A stretch of 64,000 nucleotides of DNA from assembly GCF_016545825.1 (NCBI RefSeq), contig NC_052619.1, positions 48,484,127 through 48,548,126 on the forward strand. Direction: 5' to 3'. Within the stretch, counting starts at the first letter, position 1. The number at the start of each line of letters is the position of its first letter. Below the pieces are notes generated by a model. It was given only the letters and a program-made list of their open reading frames with translations. It was not told the origin of the DNA and did no database searches. Origin of the DNA: Eucalyptus grandis (lineage: Eukaryota > Streptophyta > Magnoliopsida > Myrtales > Myrtaceae). Below are positions 20,758 to 32,991 of the stretch, in pieces. Both the position numbers and the translations under genes were made by a program.

Positions 20758-21290
20758 ACATTTTGGAATAAAAATTTATAATTCTAACTTGCAAGTATTT
20801 GAATTTCGAGGGGGAGGTGTGCAAATGCCAAGCATGTCCTCAGAGCGTCAGTCAACAAATGACTAGTCAATCACACACCAAAAAAGTTACTATCTAATCA
20901 AAGATGCGTTAATTAATCCAAAAGTCATTCGGATTGATAGGCATTATGAAAGTGACTTCTGCTGCCCAATGACACTCCGTCTCTCGTTTTCTCTCTGTCT
21001 CTCTTTTTTAGGGTAAAATCAAAGTAGAAGTTCATTTTGTAATGTCATTTCATTTGCATTTCACCTTCCACCTACCCTTTTGTAGATCAAGGCCAAGACC
21101 TCGGTGAGTTGGTGGGCCATCAAGGTGATGTACTGTCCATCTTCACCCTTCGTACAAGGCAGTTGGCACCTGATTTTCCGCTTCAAAGCAAAAGGTGATC
21201 GCTGTAAATTCAAGTGCCCATGTGTGGAGGTCGTTAGTGGTGGGCCAGCATCTACTTCTTGCTTCTTAGTCAAGCATTAGTACAGTACAA
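20758..21290 (+). repeat. Dispersed repeat, copy C
   Basis: The most complete copy. Its left part matches 6755-6835 of copy A, and the rest matches copy B (8010-8395) and the right half of copy A. Blocks in order: TTTTGGAATAAAAATTTATA, AAGATGCGTTAATTAATCC, GGATTGATAGGCA, AAAGTAGAAGTTCATTTTG, CATTTCATTTGCA, AAAGCAAAAGGTGATCGCTG, GTGGTGGGCC. It lacks the insert of copy A. Confidence 0.65.
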
Positions 21291-22178
21291 ATCTGCCGGT
21301 CCATGAGAAAGGGATGAAAGTAGAAAAATAATAAAGCTCTGCTCTCTGAAAAGTTAACTTATCTTTAAAAGAGTAAGCGTTTTTATTTAAATTTTTTTCA
21401 AATAAAAGTACTAATATCATTGAGGATGAGAAGACTAGTTGAACCAACAAGTCTTTCGGTAGCACTTGTGGGTGTAAAATCATAAATACACTAGGCCGAT
21501 GTGCTGAAATATTTTGAGATTGCTAGCGGAGGTGGATTAGTTAAGGTGCACGGAAGCTGAGGGTGAATGAATTGCGTGATAGTCGACCCGGCCTTGAAAT
21601 TAGAAGGGGGGCCCTAAACTCATTTGAACTCTGGAGACGAAGCCCACATGAGCCCGGCGGCTTGATAAATTCAGCCATTATCCCCTTGGCCTGGCCAACG
21701 CTTACATGTGAGATTCATTTGCTGTTCCCAATTAGGTAATACCATTGAAAAGGAAACTGACCAAAGAGAAGCAACTTCGGCTGGACCCAGACAAGGGGCA
21801 AAGAAGGCTCGACCAAGCATGGAAAGGGCGAAGAGAGGAAATAGACTTAGCCGGCACTCATCAATGGAAGTGAATCTCAACTGGCGAAAAGAAGGTAGGG
21901 CTAATTTTGGCCACAAATTCACATAATCTCGCCAACAAAAGGCACACATTCTCAGTTGGACAGACTATGTTCGGCCACATATTCACATATTCTCTGGATA
22001 GACAGGGGAACTCACGGCTGAACACATTTCGCGCAAGACTCACGGCCAAAGAGAACTCAATAGGCCAAAAACTCTTGATCACGCACATGCAAGGTGAAGA
22101 CGAGAAGATACTCAGCTGAAATTGCATAGACTCACGATGAACGTGCTTAGGAGAGGATGCGAGAACAAAAATAGAGAT
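21291..22178. other. Non-coding DNA before the large gypsy element
   Basis: No convincing coding sequence. Related phrases such as GGCCACAAATTCACATAATCTC and GGCCACATATTCACATATTCTC (21910 and 21974) are a local imperfect direct repeat of about 64 bases. Confidence 0.4.
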
Positions 22179-22183
22179 TGTAT
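22179..22183. repeat. Target site duplication (left) of the Ogre/Tat element
   Basis: TGTAT directly before the LTR start TGTTGACATTCG. The same TGTAT follows the right LTR at 44817-44821. Confidence 0.75.
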
Positions 22184-23063
22184 TGTTGACATTCGAAATT
22201 TTCGTCGACATTTTAAACCAATATTTTGCAAAAATAAAAATAAAATGAGAAAATATTGATTGGAATGAAAAGATAAAAAAAATTAGAAATAAGGAAAAAA
22301 AATATAAAAAAATAAAAATAAAAATAAAAAAGGAGAGAAATAAAGAAAAAAGAAAAAAATGGACAACCGCTCTCTCACAGGCTCTCTCTCTAAAAAAACG
22401 GGGGCTCTCTGGGGAAAAGGGATTCTCTCTCTCTACAACCATTTTCTCCCGCTCTTTCTCCATGGAGGATTCTCTGGCTCGCTCGCTCGGGGCCACTCTT
22501 TTCTCTCTCTGCAACTCCTCTCGGAAATTCTCTTTGGCGAAGCGGATTTCTAGGGTTCTTCGAGCTCAGCTGATGACCTCGGAGCTAACGATCGAACGCG
22601 GTAGCAGAGGCGGCGATGGTAGCGGCTCCTTCTCTTCGCCCTCCCTTCAGATGAAATCAGATCACGACCTCCTCCTCCGCTAAAATCCCTATCTCCGGCT
22701 GAGTGGAGTGGGAGTTCGTTGGGGATTTCGTCGTTGGTGTTCGTCCGCACGAGAAGGCGGAGAGCTGGTTTTCTCTCGGGAGCTGGCTATCTCTCGATTG
22801 TTTGTTCTCGGGCTCTCTCTGGGAAAACGGCTGAAAGGACTCTCTCGATCGGAAATCTGTTCGGTTCAAAGGATTTCGATCAATCAAAACCGATTGACGA
22901 GGATCGACAAAGACCGTGGCGGCGACGGCGATGACAACAACGCTTAACCGATCTTCTCTCTGGATTGGGCTCACCGGATCAGTGAGCTCTCTTTCTATCA
23001 TTCTCAATCCGTTAGGGTTTCGATTTTTGTTCTCTCTTTGAATCCGTTCGGGTCGTGGATTCG

Positions 23064-23109
<46 letters not shown>

Positions 23110-23119
23110 AATTTTGCTC
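22184..23119 (+). mobile_element. 5' LTR, first part
   Basis: Begins TGTTGACATTCGAAATTTTC and follows 41138-42053 of the right LTR, including an A-rich stretch, GACAACCGCTCTCTCAC, a TTTCTAGGGTTCTTCGAGCT block and GTAATTTTGCTC. Homology stops at 23119, where an inserted element begins. Confidence 0.85.
23066..23106 (+). repeat. (CT)n microsatellite in the 5' LTR
   Basis: About 20 uninterrupted CT units. The right LTR has only a short interrupted CT run at the same place (about 41998-42014), so the array expanded after insertion. Confidence 0.9.
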
Positions 23120-26100
23120 CGTCACGCCCCAATTCTCGGGGACGCACCCATCCTTCTTGCTAGGTCGATTTTAAAGTGCGATATCCTATGATTAAGTATC
23201 GCCAACACTTTCTGTTACTTATGCGCATGCGGAACCAATTATAAATCCCAAAACATTAAAATAATGAGATAGAAAAGCAGGCCATATTTTTTTCATAGTG
23301 AAATTCACAACCATACTTTTATTAACGGCACAACTCATAGTATATTTACAATACTATTCACAGCATACTTGTCTCACACCTATATACACTAAGACAGGGT
23401 TTACAAAAGGGATGGGATCCCAATCCACATCCGGGTTATACTCAAGATCCCTCTCTGGATCATCTTCTTCTTCAAAAGTCTTTCTCCCCTTCAGATTCCT
23501 CCTCCTCAGCTTCTCCTCAGGGTCCTGAAATGGTTATTAAATAACCAATGAGACCATGTCTCAATGAGTTCTACCTCCTAAGACTCGATTAGTAAACCAA
23601 TACACTACTCGGTTGCCTGAGCACAACACGAGTCAGAGGACTTACCTTGGCCTCAGTTTCCATCTGCATATTAGTACAGTTCATTAGGTACTCAAACAAT
23701 CACATCACCGATCAAAGTATCGATCAAATCGACCTAGTCGATTTCATGTCAGTCGGACCATTTCTAGGTCATTCATCCTACACCAAGCAATTCCTTAGAT
23801 TTAGTGGCTTTACGATCCCACCCGACCCTTTCCAGATCTAGTGGCTTTACGGTCCCACCCGACCATTTCAAGATCTAGTGGCTTTACGGTTCCACCCAAC
23901 CCTTTCAAGATCTAATTTAGGAATGAATTTGAAAATCACTCATAAATTACTTTAGCACCAAAGAAAGCTCAAATAAATAAACGGACTGCACCACAATGAT
24001 CAGCACGAAATTCCGGTCACCAGCCATCCCGGTTGAATTTCCGGAAAAATAAATAATTAAATAATTAATTTCGAAAATTAAATAAATAATTATAAAAATC
24101 CAATTTAGGCCCGTAATGCCAAATTGGACACCGAGACGAGCCCAGAAAATTACCGAGACTCGTTCCATAAATAACATGGTATGCATACTTACTAATGTCT
24201 ATTTCTAACCACCTAACATGCATAATTAAGTCTCTAATTTAATTGATCTAAACTAATCTAACGACCCAATTGCATTTAATTAAATCTAACCAACCCCTAA
24301 GAAAAATTAGCAAACTAAGAAAGCATTAGTGAGTAAAACTCACTTGGTAAAAGCGGAGACCAAATCATCGCGAAGGCGACGCGATGACGGCCGAAATCGG
24401 GCTTTCGAAGAACTTGGACCGGGCCAAGAAATCTTGCAAGCCCGCAGAAATTTTGGGCTTCAAGACTGGGCTTACTTTGGACTGGGCTTGCGAAGTGGGC
24501 TGCTGGACCTCACTGATTTGGGCTTCAAGTGACTAAAACAGAATTGAATTAGGCTTGACCTCTTTGCTGGGCCGAAAACTACTGGCTTTGCTGGGCTTCG
24601 GAGTTGAATTTACTAGGCCTGACTTGCGGCCCAAATGGGCTAAACGTGAGGCTGACTTCTAAAGGCCTAGATACGCGGGATGGGCTGTTCAAAGAAGCTG
24701 CAAGAATTCGGTGGAAGCTCGTGGACGAATGAAGCAGCGTCGAGCTGGGGAAGACGCAGGCAGCTCCGGCTTCGTTGGCTTCGGTCAAATAGAGGCTTCG
24801 CTGGGCCGTTGTTGCTAAAGAAGCCCACGCGGAATTGAAGACACGATGAAGACGGAAACTGCTCGGTGGACGTTGCTTCGCTGGCCTGACTCAGCTGGCT
24901 CGGTGGCCGACCAGTTTCGGGGGCAATTTCTCGCGGACAGACGCAGGCTTCCTCGGTGGTCTTCAGTGTCCGCTTGTTGACCGAAGAGGAGGCAGATGCA
25001 GCCAAGTGGCAGCAAGGGAAGGCTGCTCAGTCAACCGAAGGCTCCGCTTGTTGCTGGTGTTGACTGGTGTGCTGGCAGCGTAAGGACGTTCGGTGGATCT
25101 CACAGCTTCACGGCAAGGGAATTGATCGAAGGAGCTGAAGGCAGGTGGTGGACTTGAGCTGGAGTGCGCTGGCCGCGTGGATGCTTGGGGTCAACACCAG
25201 TTATTTTGTGCTGCTGAGTGTTGACCGGTGTGTTGCAGAGAAGAACGCACGCTGGTGGAGGGGCGCTGTTTTGTTGACTGGCCAAGGTGCAGACGCAGCC
25301 AAGTGGCAGTTGCTTCGGTGATCTTCAGTGCTGGACAACGCACAAAGGACGAAGATGTTGGTGTCTTCGGTGGACGTGTGAATGAGGGGCTGTGGCACCC
25401 CGAACCCTTCGTAGGTCGCCACCAGCGCCAATGTTACACCTTATTACCTTTCTCCTTAGAAGAAGCGTCGTAATTCAAAGACACATTTTTTTTTAAAAAA
25501 AAAAAAACAAAACGGTCCCAGCGCGACTCATTAATGAAAGCAAAATAAAACATCACCATCTCTCCCCCTACTAACCATGATACAAATACACACCACTAAT
25601 CATATTGATTTTATAGACAAGCCATGACACTTTATTTACATATATTTTCAAGATGGGACTTCTTTTGGGTCGATTCATCAAAAAGGAAAAGCCAGGACTC
25701 AGCCACGTCCGGCTTAAAACCCCAAAAAGAACCCTCGACCCTCTACATCTCATGTGCACAACCCCCATCATCAGTGTCGGCTAACTATCCCAAAAAGATC
25801 CAACTCCTACTCATCACGCACGGGCCTCACACCCAATCCAGTGCATCAGGTGGTGGCGGTGGCAACATCCCTCTCATCACCCCGTCGCGACGAACGTGGA
25901 CGGAGACGAACTCCTGGACAATCGGGCCCCCAACTAGGCCTATGTCATACATGACAAAACAGCGTACTCGTATATACATCAATCCAGGCACAGAAGGACA
26001 GCCGAACTCCTCGCACTCAACCTCAACATCAGATGGAAGACCGTAAAATACACCCCGCGTGACGGCAAGGAGCGGCATGCTGCTAGTATGAAATGTTGGT

Positions 26101-26212
26101 CCCTAAAAGGGGTGAGTACAACCACTCAGCAGGTAAAAGAATCCAATAACCACTCAATGCATCATACAAGTCATACATGCATTTCAGGCATTACTTACCT
26201 TGAAGCCATGTG

Positions 26213-26417
26213 CGTTTTATTATGCATCATCATCACAATCATAACACATACATGTGTATCATTATGTCATACTCATATAATCGTCATCATGACATTATTA
26301 TATTACACGCATGTCATCATCATCATATACATGACATATCGTCATCATGCCTCATCATATTTCATCATGCATATCATCATGCATATCATCATGCATATCA
26401 TCATGCCATGTCATATG

Positions 26418-26451
<34 letters not shown>

Positions 26452-26504
26452 GCCATGTCATATATCATCATCATCATCATGCATATCATCATGCCATATC
26501 ATAT

Positions 26505-26545
<41 letters not shown>

Positions 26546-26640
26546 GCATATCATCATGCCATATCATATATCATCATCATCATCATCATCATGCATATCA
26601 TCATGCCATATCATATATCATCATCATGCTTTGATTTCCA
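26213..26640. repeat. ATC/ATG microsatellite region
   Basis: Long runs of ATC (26419-26450, 26466-26480, 26506-26545, 26568-26592) separated by the recurring phrase ATGCATATCATCATGCCAT. The phrase is itself repeated, so this is a higher-order array and not a simple run. Confidence 0.9.
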
Positions 26641-26781
26641 CTTTTAACTTTCAATTTGATCACCACATCATCCTTCCTCGGATCATCAATTTCATCTCAT
26701 ATTATACCCTCGCATCCCATGCGAGAAAAACCTCCGGCATTTAGCCATTCTAGGCCACCGGGCATCCGGCCCCCCACATTC

Positions 26782-26960
26782 CGGGCATCTCGCATCCCAA
26801 CTGGCATCACGAGGCATTCCCCTCGGGCAAAGACCTCCGACAGGGCTTCCGACATTTACACTCCCTGGCCGGGCATCCCGCACCCCAATCCTGGCATCGC
26901 GAGGCATTCCCCTCGGGCAAAGACCTCCGACAGGGCTTCCGGCCCCCCACAGTCCGGGCA
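26782..26960 (+). repeat. 90-bp tandem repeat, two copies
   Basis: GAGGCATTCCCCTCGGGCAA…GACAGGGCTTCCG occurs at 26811 and again at 26901, each preceded by GGGCATC(C/T)CGCA…CTGGCATC. The two units are nearly identical, so the duplication is recent. Confidence 0.85.
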
Positions 26961-29900
26961 TCCTGAATCTCCCAGGGTCATCTAGCCTTGTATCTCAATA
27001 CAATCCGGGCATCATCATCATCCCACAACCATCTCCTCATTTAACATTACTCATGTTCACCAATTTCGGTCTTAATTTAGCATGGCATATGATGTATTGG
27101 AAATCAATAATCATGTTAAGCATTTGAATTCACACATGCATCTCAATGCATACATCAAGACCTCATCACACATACTACATGGTGCAATTATTTATAAAAT
27201 AAAATTCATGGAATTTATGCCAATTAAAATAATCCATTTATCATGCCCTTTTTATTTTTTTATTTAAATTCCAGCTTGTGCCATTTTCAAAAATATTAAA
27301 TTTAATTATTTATATAATCTCAAAAATCATAAAATTAAGGCAAGTGATAAACAAGACAATAGGATGATAATTTCATGTAAAATACATGGCCAAATAAAAT
27401 TTCACATAATTCCATAAATCACACAAAACAGCATATAATTTTCGGATGAAATCACAACGCACAGTTTCCGAAGAAATTCGACTAAAATATCCATACGACC
27501 TCCAAAAATTACGAAATTTTACCGAGTTATAACCAAGACATTAAAGTATATTTTTCATGAAGACTTCCAAGTCATATTATTTTTAGATAAATTTATACAG
27601 CCTCACGAAGCTTCTGGATCCATCACCGAATCGTCCAGTACATGCTTCTCCGAAATACTGAGTTTTCACCTACCTACTCTTATTATTTTCCTCTGAAATT
27701 TGGATATGTTCTACAACAAGATATTTTCTACAAGTTTCGTGAAGAGATCCAAGTCAAATATCCAGAGTATAGTCGACATTTAGGTCCATGAAGTCTCGGG
27801 TGTTCTGTAATACATCTCCAGAATTTCCGTCTTCAAGATTTAGTCGATTCACTAGGTTATAATTGTTCATTTCACTTCAAATTTGAGTATGTTGTATTTT
27901 AAGATGTTAGCTACAACTTTCATGAAGATATCGAAGAGAGATTCTTAGCACAACTCAACATGCAACCACAAATCCATCAAAAGGTCAGTGAAATCTTTCC
28001 AGATCTGAGGTCTCCGTAGGATGAGAGTTTAACCCCTCCAATCTCCATCATTTCCCACCAAATTTGAGTATGTTGTAGTTTAAGATGTTAGCTACAACTT
28101 TCATGAAGAAATCTAAGCACAAAATCGGACTCTAAACATGCATGCAAGCTCACACAACATTCTGACGCGAGTGGATTCAAACGAAAACAGCAACCTTGCT
28201 CAAGAACAAGTCATCCAAGCTTCGGTTTTCCTCCTTCCAATCACTCAAATTCGACATTATACCAAACATACATGTAATACACACACATGCAAGAGCAGCA
28301 AAGGACCCCAACTTGCCTCTAGACTACACGAACGGCGGCACACGGCGGCGAACACGGCAGACGGACGGCGAGCGACGGCAACTCCCTCCTCGGCTTCTCC
28401 TCTCTCTCGGCCACTCTCCCTCTCTCTCGCACAATCTCTCTCTCTCTCTTTGGGCGAATGGCTAACCGGCCATTCTCTCTCCTCTCTCCTTCCCTTTTAT
28501 TCCCCCTAAACCTCATCATTAGTAATGATTAGGTTGCCTCACCAATGGCCAATGCATGCCACCCTTCTTGCCACTTGTCAAAGTTCATGCATAATGGGCT
28601 TGGGCTTTTGGGCTTGGGCCGGCCACTCTTGGGCCTCCTCTTGGGCTGGTTTACAGCCCCTTTGTGGGCCTAATTGGGCCGACTAGCTTGGCCCATCAAG
28701 GCTTCGGCCAATGGGCCTAAGGCCCAACCTAAAAATTAACTTTTCCTCCCCTTTTTTTTTATTATAATTTCTTCTATAAATCTTAAATTTTAATTTCCAC
28801 ATGGCCAAAGTCTTATGACATTTTATTTATAGGAATTTAATTTATAAGATGCATGGACAAGCATAGATTATTATCATTAATCTATCTAATTTAAAATCTC
28901 ATGAACATAAGCACAAATCACCTAATCTTAAAAAGACTAATGGCTAAAGCATTAAACCATAGGTAATTTCATTACCTAATTAGAGCTTTAACACACCTTA
29001 TAACTTGACTTTGAATTTTGGGATGCCACAGGGGTAGTCGCTGGGTTTCTTCGAAGATCAAAATGGAAGCAGAATGGAGGATGGAGGTGGATGGTGGAGT
29101 GAGGGTGAGGGAGAGAAGAGATAGAGATGAGGAGGGATGGAGGGGCCCTTGGTCCAATTTTTCCACAACAAATATCCCCCAAAATCCTTATTGACAAAGT
29201 AAAATCCCTTGGCCTCCATTGAGCCACACCAACACTCCTCACATCCCCTCAAATGGTGCATTTTGGCTAGGCATGAGGGGGGTTATGAAATTGGCATCAT
29301 CTCCTCTCAATTGGACACTTGAATCATCTCAAATCATCGTCATTTGGCTTCTGCAATTTCAATTGGTCATCCATCGATTACCCGGCATTTTTGTCACCCA
29401 TGAATCCATCATGCTTCTTAATTTTGCAACCAAAAACCATCTTTGGCATTTTCTGCACAAAAACGATCCGACGACGACTTTTTCCCAAAAAGTGTCGGTT
29501 GTCAGAAAAATCTTTTGAGACTAAGTCGTGGGTCCTAGAATTTATTGTGACATGACAGAAACTTCAATTTCTGAAATCGGACTCGAATCGATAGTTAATT
29601 TCCATTCGATGCGTTTTTAGCGTGACCTAAGCTACCGGGTAACTTTCAGATATTTTTAAGTGCAAATAACCCGTGGTCAATTTTCTTCGAGCCACTATGA
29701 ACCCACTCAACTCATTGGCGACTCTCGATTATCGTGAAAATCTTGATGATCCAAATGCGGACACAGGGTACCAAAACAATAAGAAAATCAATCTAGAGCC
29801 GGTCGACGAGAATTTTCTAATTTAGTGGGGTCACCCACAATTAGCCACACATCTCTATCGAAACAGTCTATCTCTGATTTCAAATTGATTTTTAACTGTG

Positions 29901-30142
29901 CCGTAATGACCTCTAGAGATGGACACGGTCAAGAAGCTGATTCCTGATCGAGTTCTCAAGTCTATTGCCTTAAAATTCCTTAATAATTTCCCCAGAAAAT
30001 CTAGTTATCTCGAGAGTGATCGGCTCCGAGAATAACCCTATAGGCGCGTCAATGAAATGCCCAATTTATTCGGTAGAAGACAAGGTTGAAAAATCTGGAT
30101 GTCACAATTCTTCCTCTCTTATAAAAATTTCATCCTCGAAAT

Positions 30143-30690
30143 TTAAACCTTACAAGACTTGATCAAAAGGTGTGGGTACAATTCTCTCATTGACTCCTCA
30201 GTCTCCCATGTCGCTCTTTCTGTACAGTGGTGTTGCCAGACCACTTTGACCAACGGGATGGTCTTTATACGCAGAACTTGCTCTTTGCGATCGACAATCT
30301 GAACCGGTCTTTCGACGTATAACACACGGTCATCCACGTCCAATTCCTCGAAATTGAGCACGTGGGTCGGGTCAGGCTCGTACTTTCTTAACATCGACAC
30401 GTGAAAAACGTCATGCACTTGCGCCAGTCTTGGCGGCAATGCAAGACGATACGTTAGGTTCCCGATTCTTTCAAGAATCTCAAATGGACCTACGTACCTC
30501 GGACTCAGTTTGCCTTTCTTACCAAAGCGCAAAGTTCCCCTCATTGGTGATACTTTCAGAAAAACGTGATTATCAACTTGGAATTCCAAAGACCTTCGAC
30601 GCTTATTTGCGTAACTTTTCTGTCTGCTTTCCGCTGTCTTTAATCTGTCTCTGATCACTGCCACAGCATCTACTAACTGCTGAACCAACT
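30143..30690 (-). pseudogene. Gypsy integrase C-terminus with chromodomain (fragment)
   Basis: The minus-strand frame reads ESRQKSYANKRRRSLEFQVD, then GKLSPRYVGPFEILERIG, LPPRLAQVHDVFHVSMLRKY, then YVERPVQIVDRKEQVLR and ATWETEESMRELYPHLL. This is the integrase C-terminal domain followed by a chromodomain-like tail as in Tekay-type chromoviruses, where it guides integration to heterochromatin. The catalytic core is missing because the element is cut at 30690. An artificial start a few codons into the host LTR makes the frame look longer (to 30712). Confidence 0.85.
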
Positions 30691-32969
30691 TGGAGATGCC
30701 GATGCTACTCACTTCTAACTTGGAATTGATGGTTATGGATGTTTCTTTTACTGATATCCTGCAATGGGAAGCTAATGTAGACCATTGAAAGCCTGTTGCG
30801 GGTGAAAATCATAGGCATTCCATTCTAAACTTGCTTTAGATTTGTTGGAACCCCTTCAACACATGCTGATTTGTAACTGTTATGGCCCTGAGCTAATGTC
30901 TGTTGACCCTTCATTTGATGCTATTCCATTTAAGTAAGCATGAGCAGTGACATAAGATTGTGTTATTATGAATTCATGTTCGCTTGAAAATAATATTATG
31001 TCAGGGAAGAATCAAATTTTACGGGAAATCAATTTATGGATGCTGACCATGTCTTGATATCCCATGATTGAGTGTCTTTCGCTGCTGTATTGTGTTAAGC
31101 TTCCCCTTCTTATCCTTCTCTTGGATTATGCTTTCGTATGAGGGTTCAAGTAACACAGAAAGTTGGTTGTCTTGATATGATTTTGCCGGTTCTGTTCACT
31201 GATTTTGCTGTTTCTTTGTGTGTTGTTTTTGTTGTTTCTTTAGGTACTGATTTTGCTGGTTCTTTGCTTTGAGAGGCAAATTGTCTTGAAAAGATATACA
31301 ATAATAGATTGAAACGTTTGAGAATTCAAATCGCAAGTTTGTTATATGATTGTGGGAATAACGTAGCCATATTTTTTTTAGCAAGTTGAGAAAAAGTTGG
31401 AAATTTGTACCAACCCTGCCAATATGTTGACGCGCTTTTCTCTCGCATGATTTGCAATGCGTTGATGATTATTGATGATGAACTTGATTTGCCTTCATCT
31501 GCAATTTCGTATGCCTGATGTGTCACTTTCTGTTTTGGCTGAAATGAGGTGCTAGATGAGTTTTTTTTTTTTTTTTTTTAATTTTATCTCAAGCCCTTCT
31601 AGACATAAAAAAAAAATACACTTCTAGAGCTTCGATTTGATATGTCGCATGCCCTGAACGGATGTCATTCGGTCATCGAAAAACACCTACAAAATCTGTC
31701 AATTCTGCAGCAGTTTTAGATTGATTTGCTATTTTGACTTACTATGATTTTCTGCTTTAATTGGAATGAGCTGTTAGATGATATTATTAGGACTTAATGT
31801 CTTCTGGAGATTTGTAATAGACTTCTCAAGCGTTCCATAGACATATAATATGCTTGATTTGGCAATCGTTTGCCCTGTCATATGTTTGTTGCAAAACAGA
31901 AGTCAATGTCTTCATGAATTCTGCTCCTCATATCTGAAAGTTTGCTATTCTAGAATGACCTTTATGCGTTCATCGATTTTTATAAAATCGTGTGTTTTGA
32001 ATCTGAAAATAAGGTCATGTGACTTGAATGCTCGGTACGTTATACGCTTCGCATGTGATCGTTAGATGAATAATTTAGGTGCGACCCATAATAATGTTGA
32101 ACCTTGGGATATCACCTAGAATTTGATTTAGGGACTTCATGACTTTAGTCACCATTTGTGAAAACAAAAGATGTCTTATTTTTTTTTTAGTTGTTGTTTT
32201 GATATGCATGTTTGTTTCTCTCATTTGTATGTACCTAGTTATTAGTGTCTTAGATTAGGTTTAGATTAGGACCCAAAGATAGAGAAGGCGTGAAGATGAT
32301 GGAGGTTGATGTCCATTCCGATTGTTGTCATGTACTATTTGTTTTCTTGACATATGTCTCGGGTTCCATGCATTGTATAAAACCCGACGAGTTGCGAGTT
32401 TCCTTTCTTTCCCAATTATTTTCTCTTTTATACCTTTTAGAATTGCATGATAGATTTACCGCTTTTCCTTGAGTGTTTACTTCATGTCTTGCAATTTCAA
32501 TTTCATTGATTGTTTTCCTTTCATTTTTTTTAGAAATAGAATAGAATGAAAGTAATCCACCATGCATGGTCACTTCATATAGAACTGATGATCCCGAAAA
32601 TGTAAAAAGAGATGCATGGACATGTTAAGAAAAACACAACATACTGTTTAGGTACCGAAAGGGCGCTAATAGTTATATTAGCGTAACCCAAGTCCCCGAA
32701 TCTAGATATCTGGTTGTGTAGGAATCGAGGGAACTCTCCCGACCCTCGATTGGGTTTTCTAGCCGACCCCCAAAAGAATGAGGCTAGTGGCGACTCATGT
32801 ATATTCTTAGGTTGTTAAACAATTAGACCGTATAAATAAACCCGCTGTCACGTAGGGTACGAGCTTGGGAGAGCTTGCGATCTCGTGAGGGAACTCTCGT
32901 GATCAAGTACCCCTAAACCTGACCTTTCCCCCCTTGGACATTTGAGGGCGGTGAGATCGGGTCGCGACA
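30691..32969 (+). mobile_element. 5' LTR, second part
   Basis: Resumes the match to the right LTR (42541-44816), from TGCTACTCACTTCTAACTTGG to the end GCGACA, with scattered substitutions and small indels only. Confidence 0.85.
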
Positions 32970-32973
32970 GGCT

Positions 32974-32991
32974 TGGCGACTCCGCTGGGGA
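32974..32991 (+). other. Primer-binding site of the Ogre/Tat element
   Basis: TGGCGACTCCGCTGGGGA, four bases inside the LTR end. This is the form typical of Tat/Ogre elements, generally assigned to tRNA-Arg. Confidence 0.75.

Larger units (their letters stand above)
25391..29030 (-). mobile_element. Solo LTR nested in the chromovirus LTR
   Basis: Termini on the plus strand are TGTGGCACCCCGAAC and …TTTTGGGATGCCACA, an 11-base imperfect inverted pair. Flanks are GGGGC (25386-25390) and GGGGT (29031-29035), a likely 5-bp target duplication with one mismatch. At 3.64 kb it is a long LTR; no internal region is left. On its minus strand it would begin TGTGGCATCCC. It holds an ATC array, a 90-bp tandem repeat, and a CT-rich stretch near 28380-28450. 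Confidence 0.65.
23120..30690 (-). mobile_element. 5'-truncated chromovirus-type gypsy element nested in the 5' LTR
   Basis: On the minus strand: an integrase C-terminus with chromodomain (30690-30143), a purine-rich tract AAGAGAGGAAGAAT, then an LTR that starts TGTGACATCC at 30106. It runs to 29031, is broken by a solo LTR, resumes at 25390 and ends GGGGCGTGAC at 23120. That end resembles LTR ends of Tekay/Del-type elements. The element lacks its 5' LTR, gag, protease, RT, RNase H and most of integrase. The junction at 30690 also removed about 500 bases of the host LTR (present at 42043-42540). Confidence 0.7.

Noticed and set aside
22462..23007. Overlapping open frames on both strands in the 5' LTR
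   Set aside because: They lie in LTR sequence with a diverged counterpart in the right LTR, where the frames are not conserved.
25624..26078. Open frames on both strands at the start of the solo LTR
   Set aside because: No domain, no splice context, and fully inside LTR sequence.
26088..26744. Long His/Ser/Ile-rich open frames on the plus strand
   Set aside because: They are translations of the ATC microsatellite in three frames and have no other coding character.
28138..28519. Open frames with a CT-rich end
   Set aside because: They lie within the solo LTR, and the Ser/Leu-rich ends come from CT repeats.
31196..32573. Paired open frames repeated at 43059-44315
   Set aside because: They occur twice only because both lie in the LTR pair; no protein family is visible.
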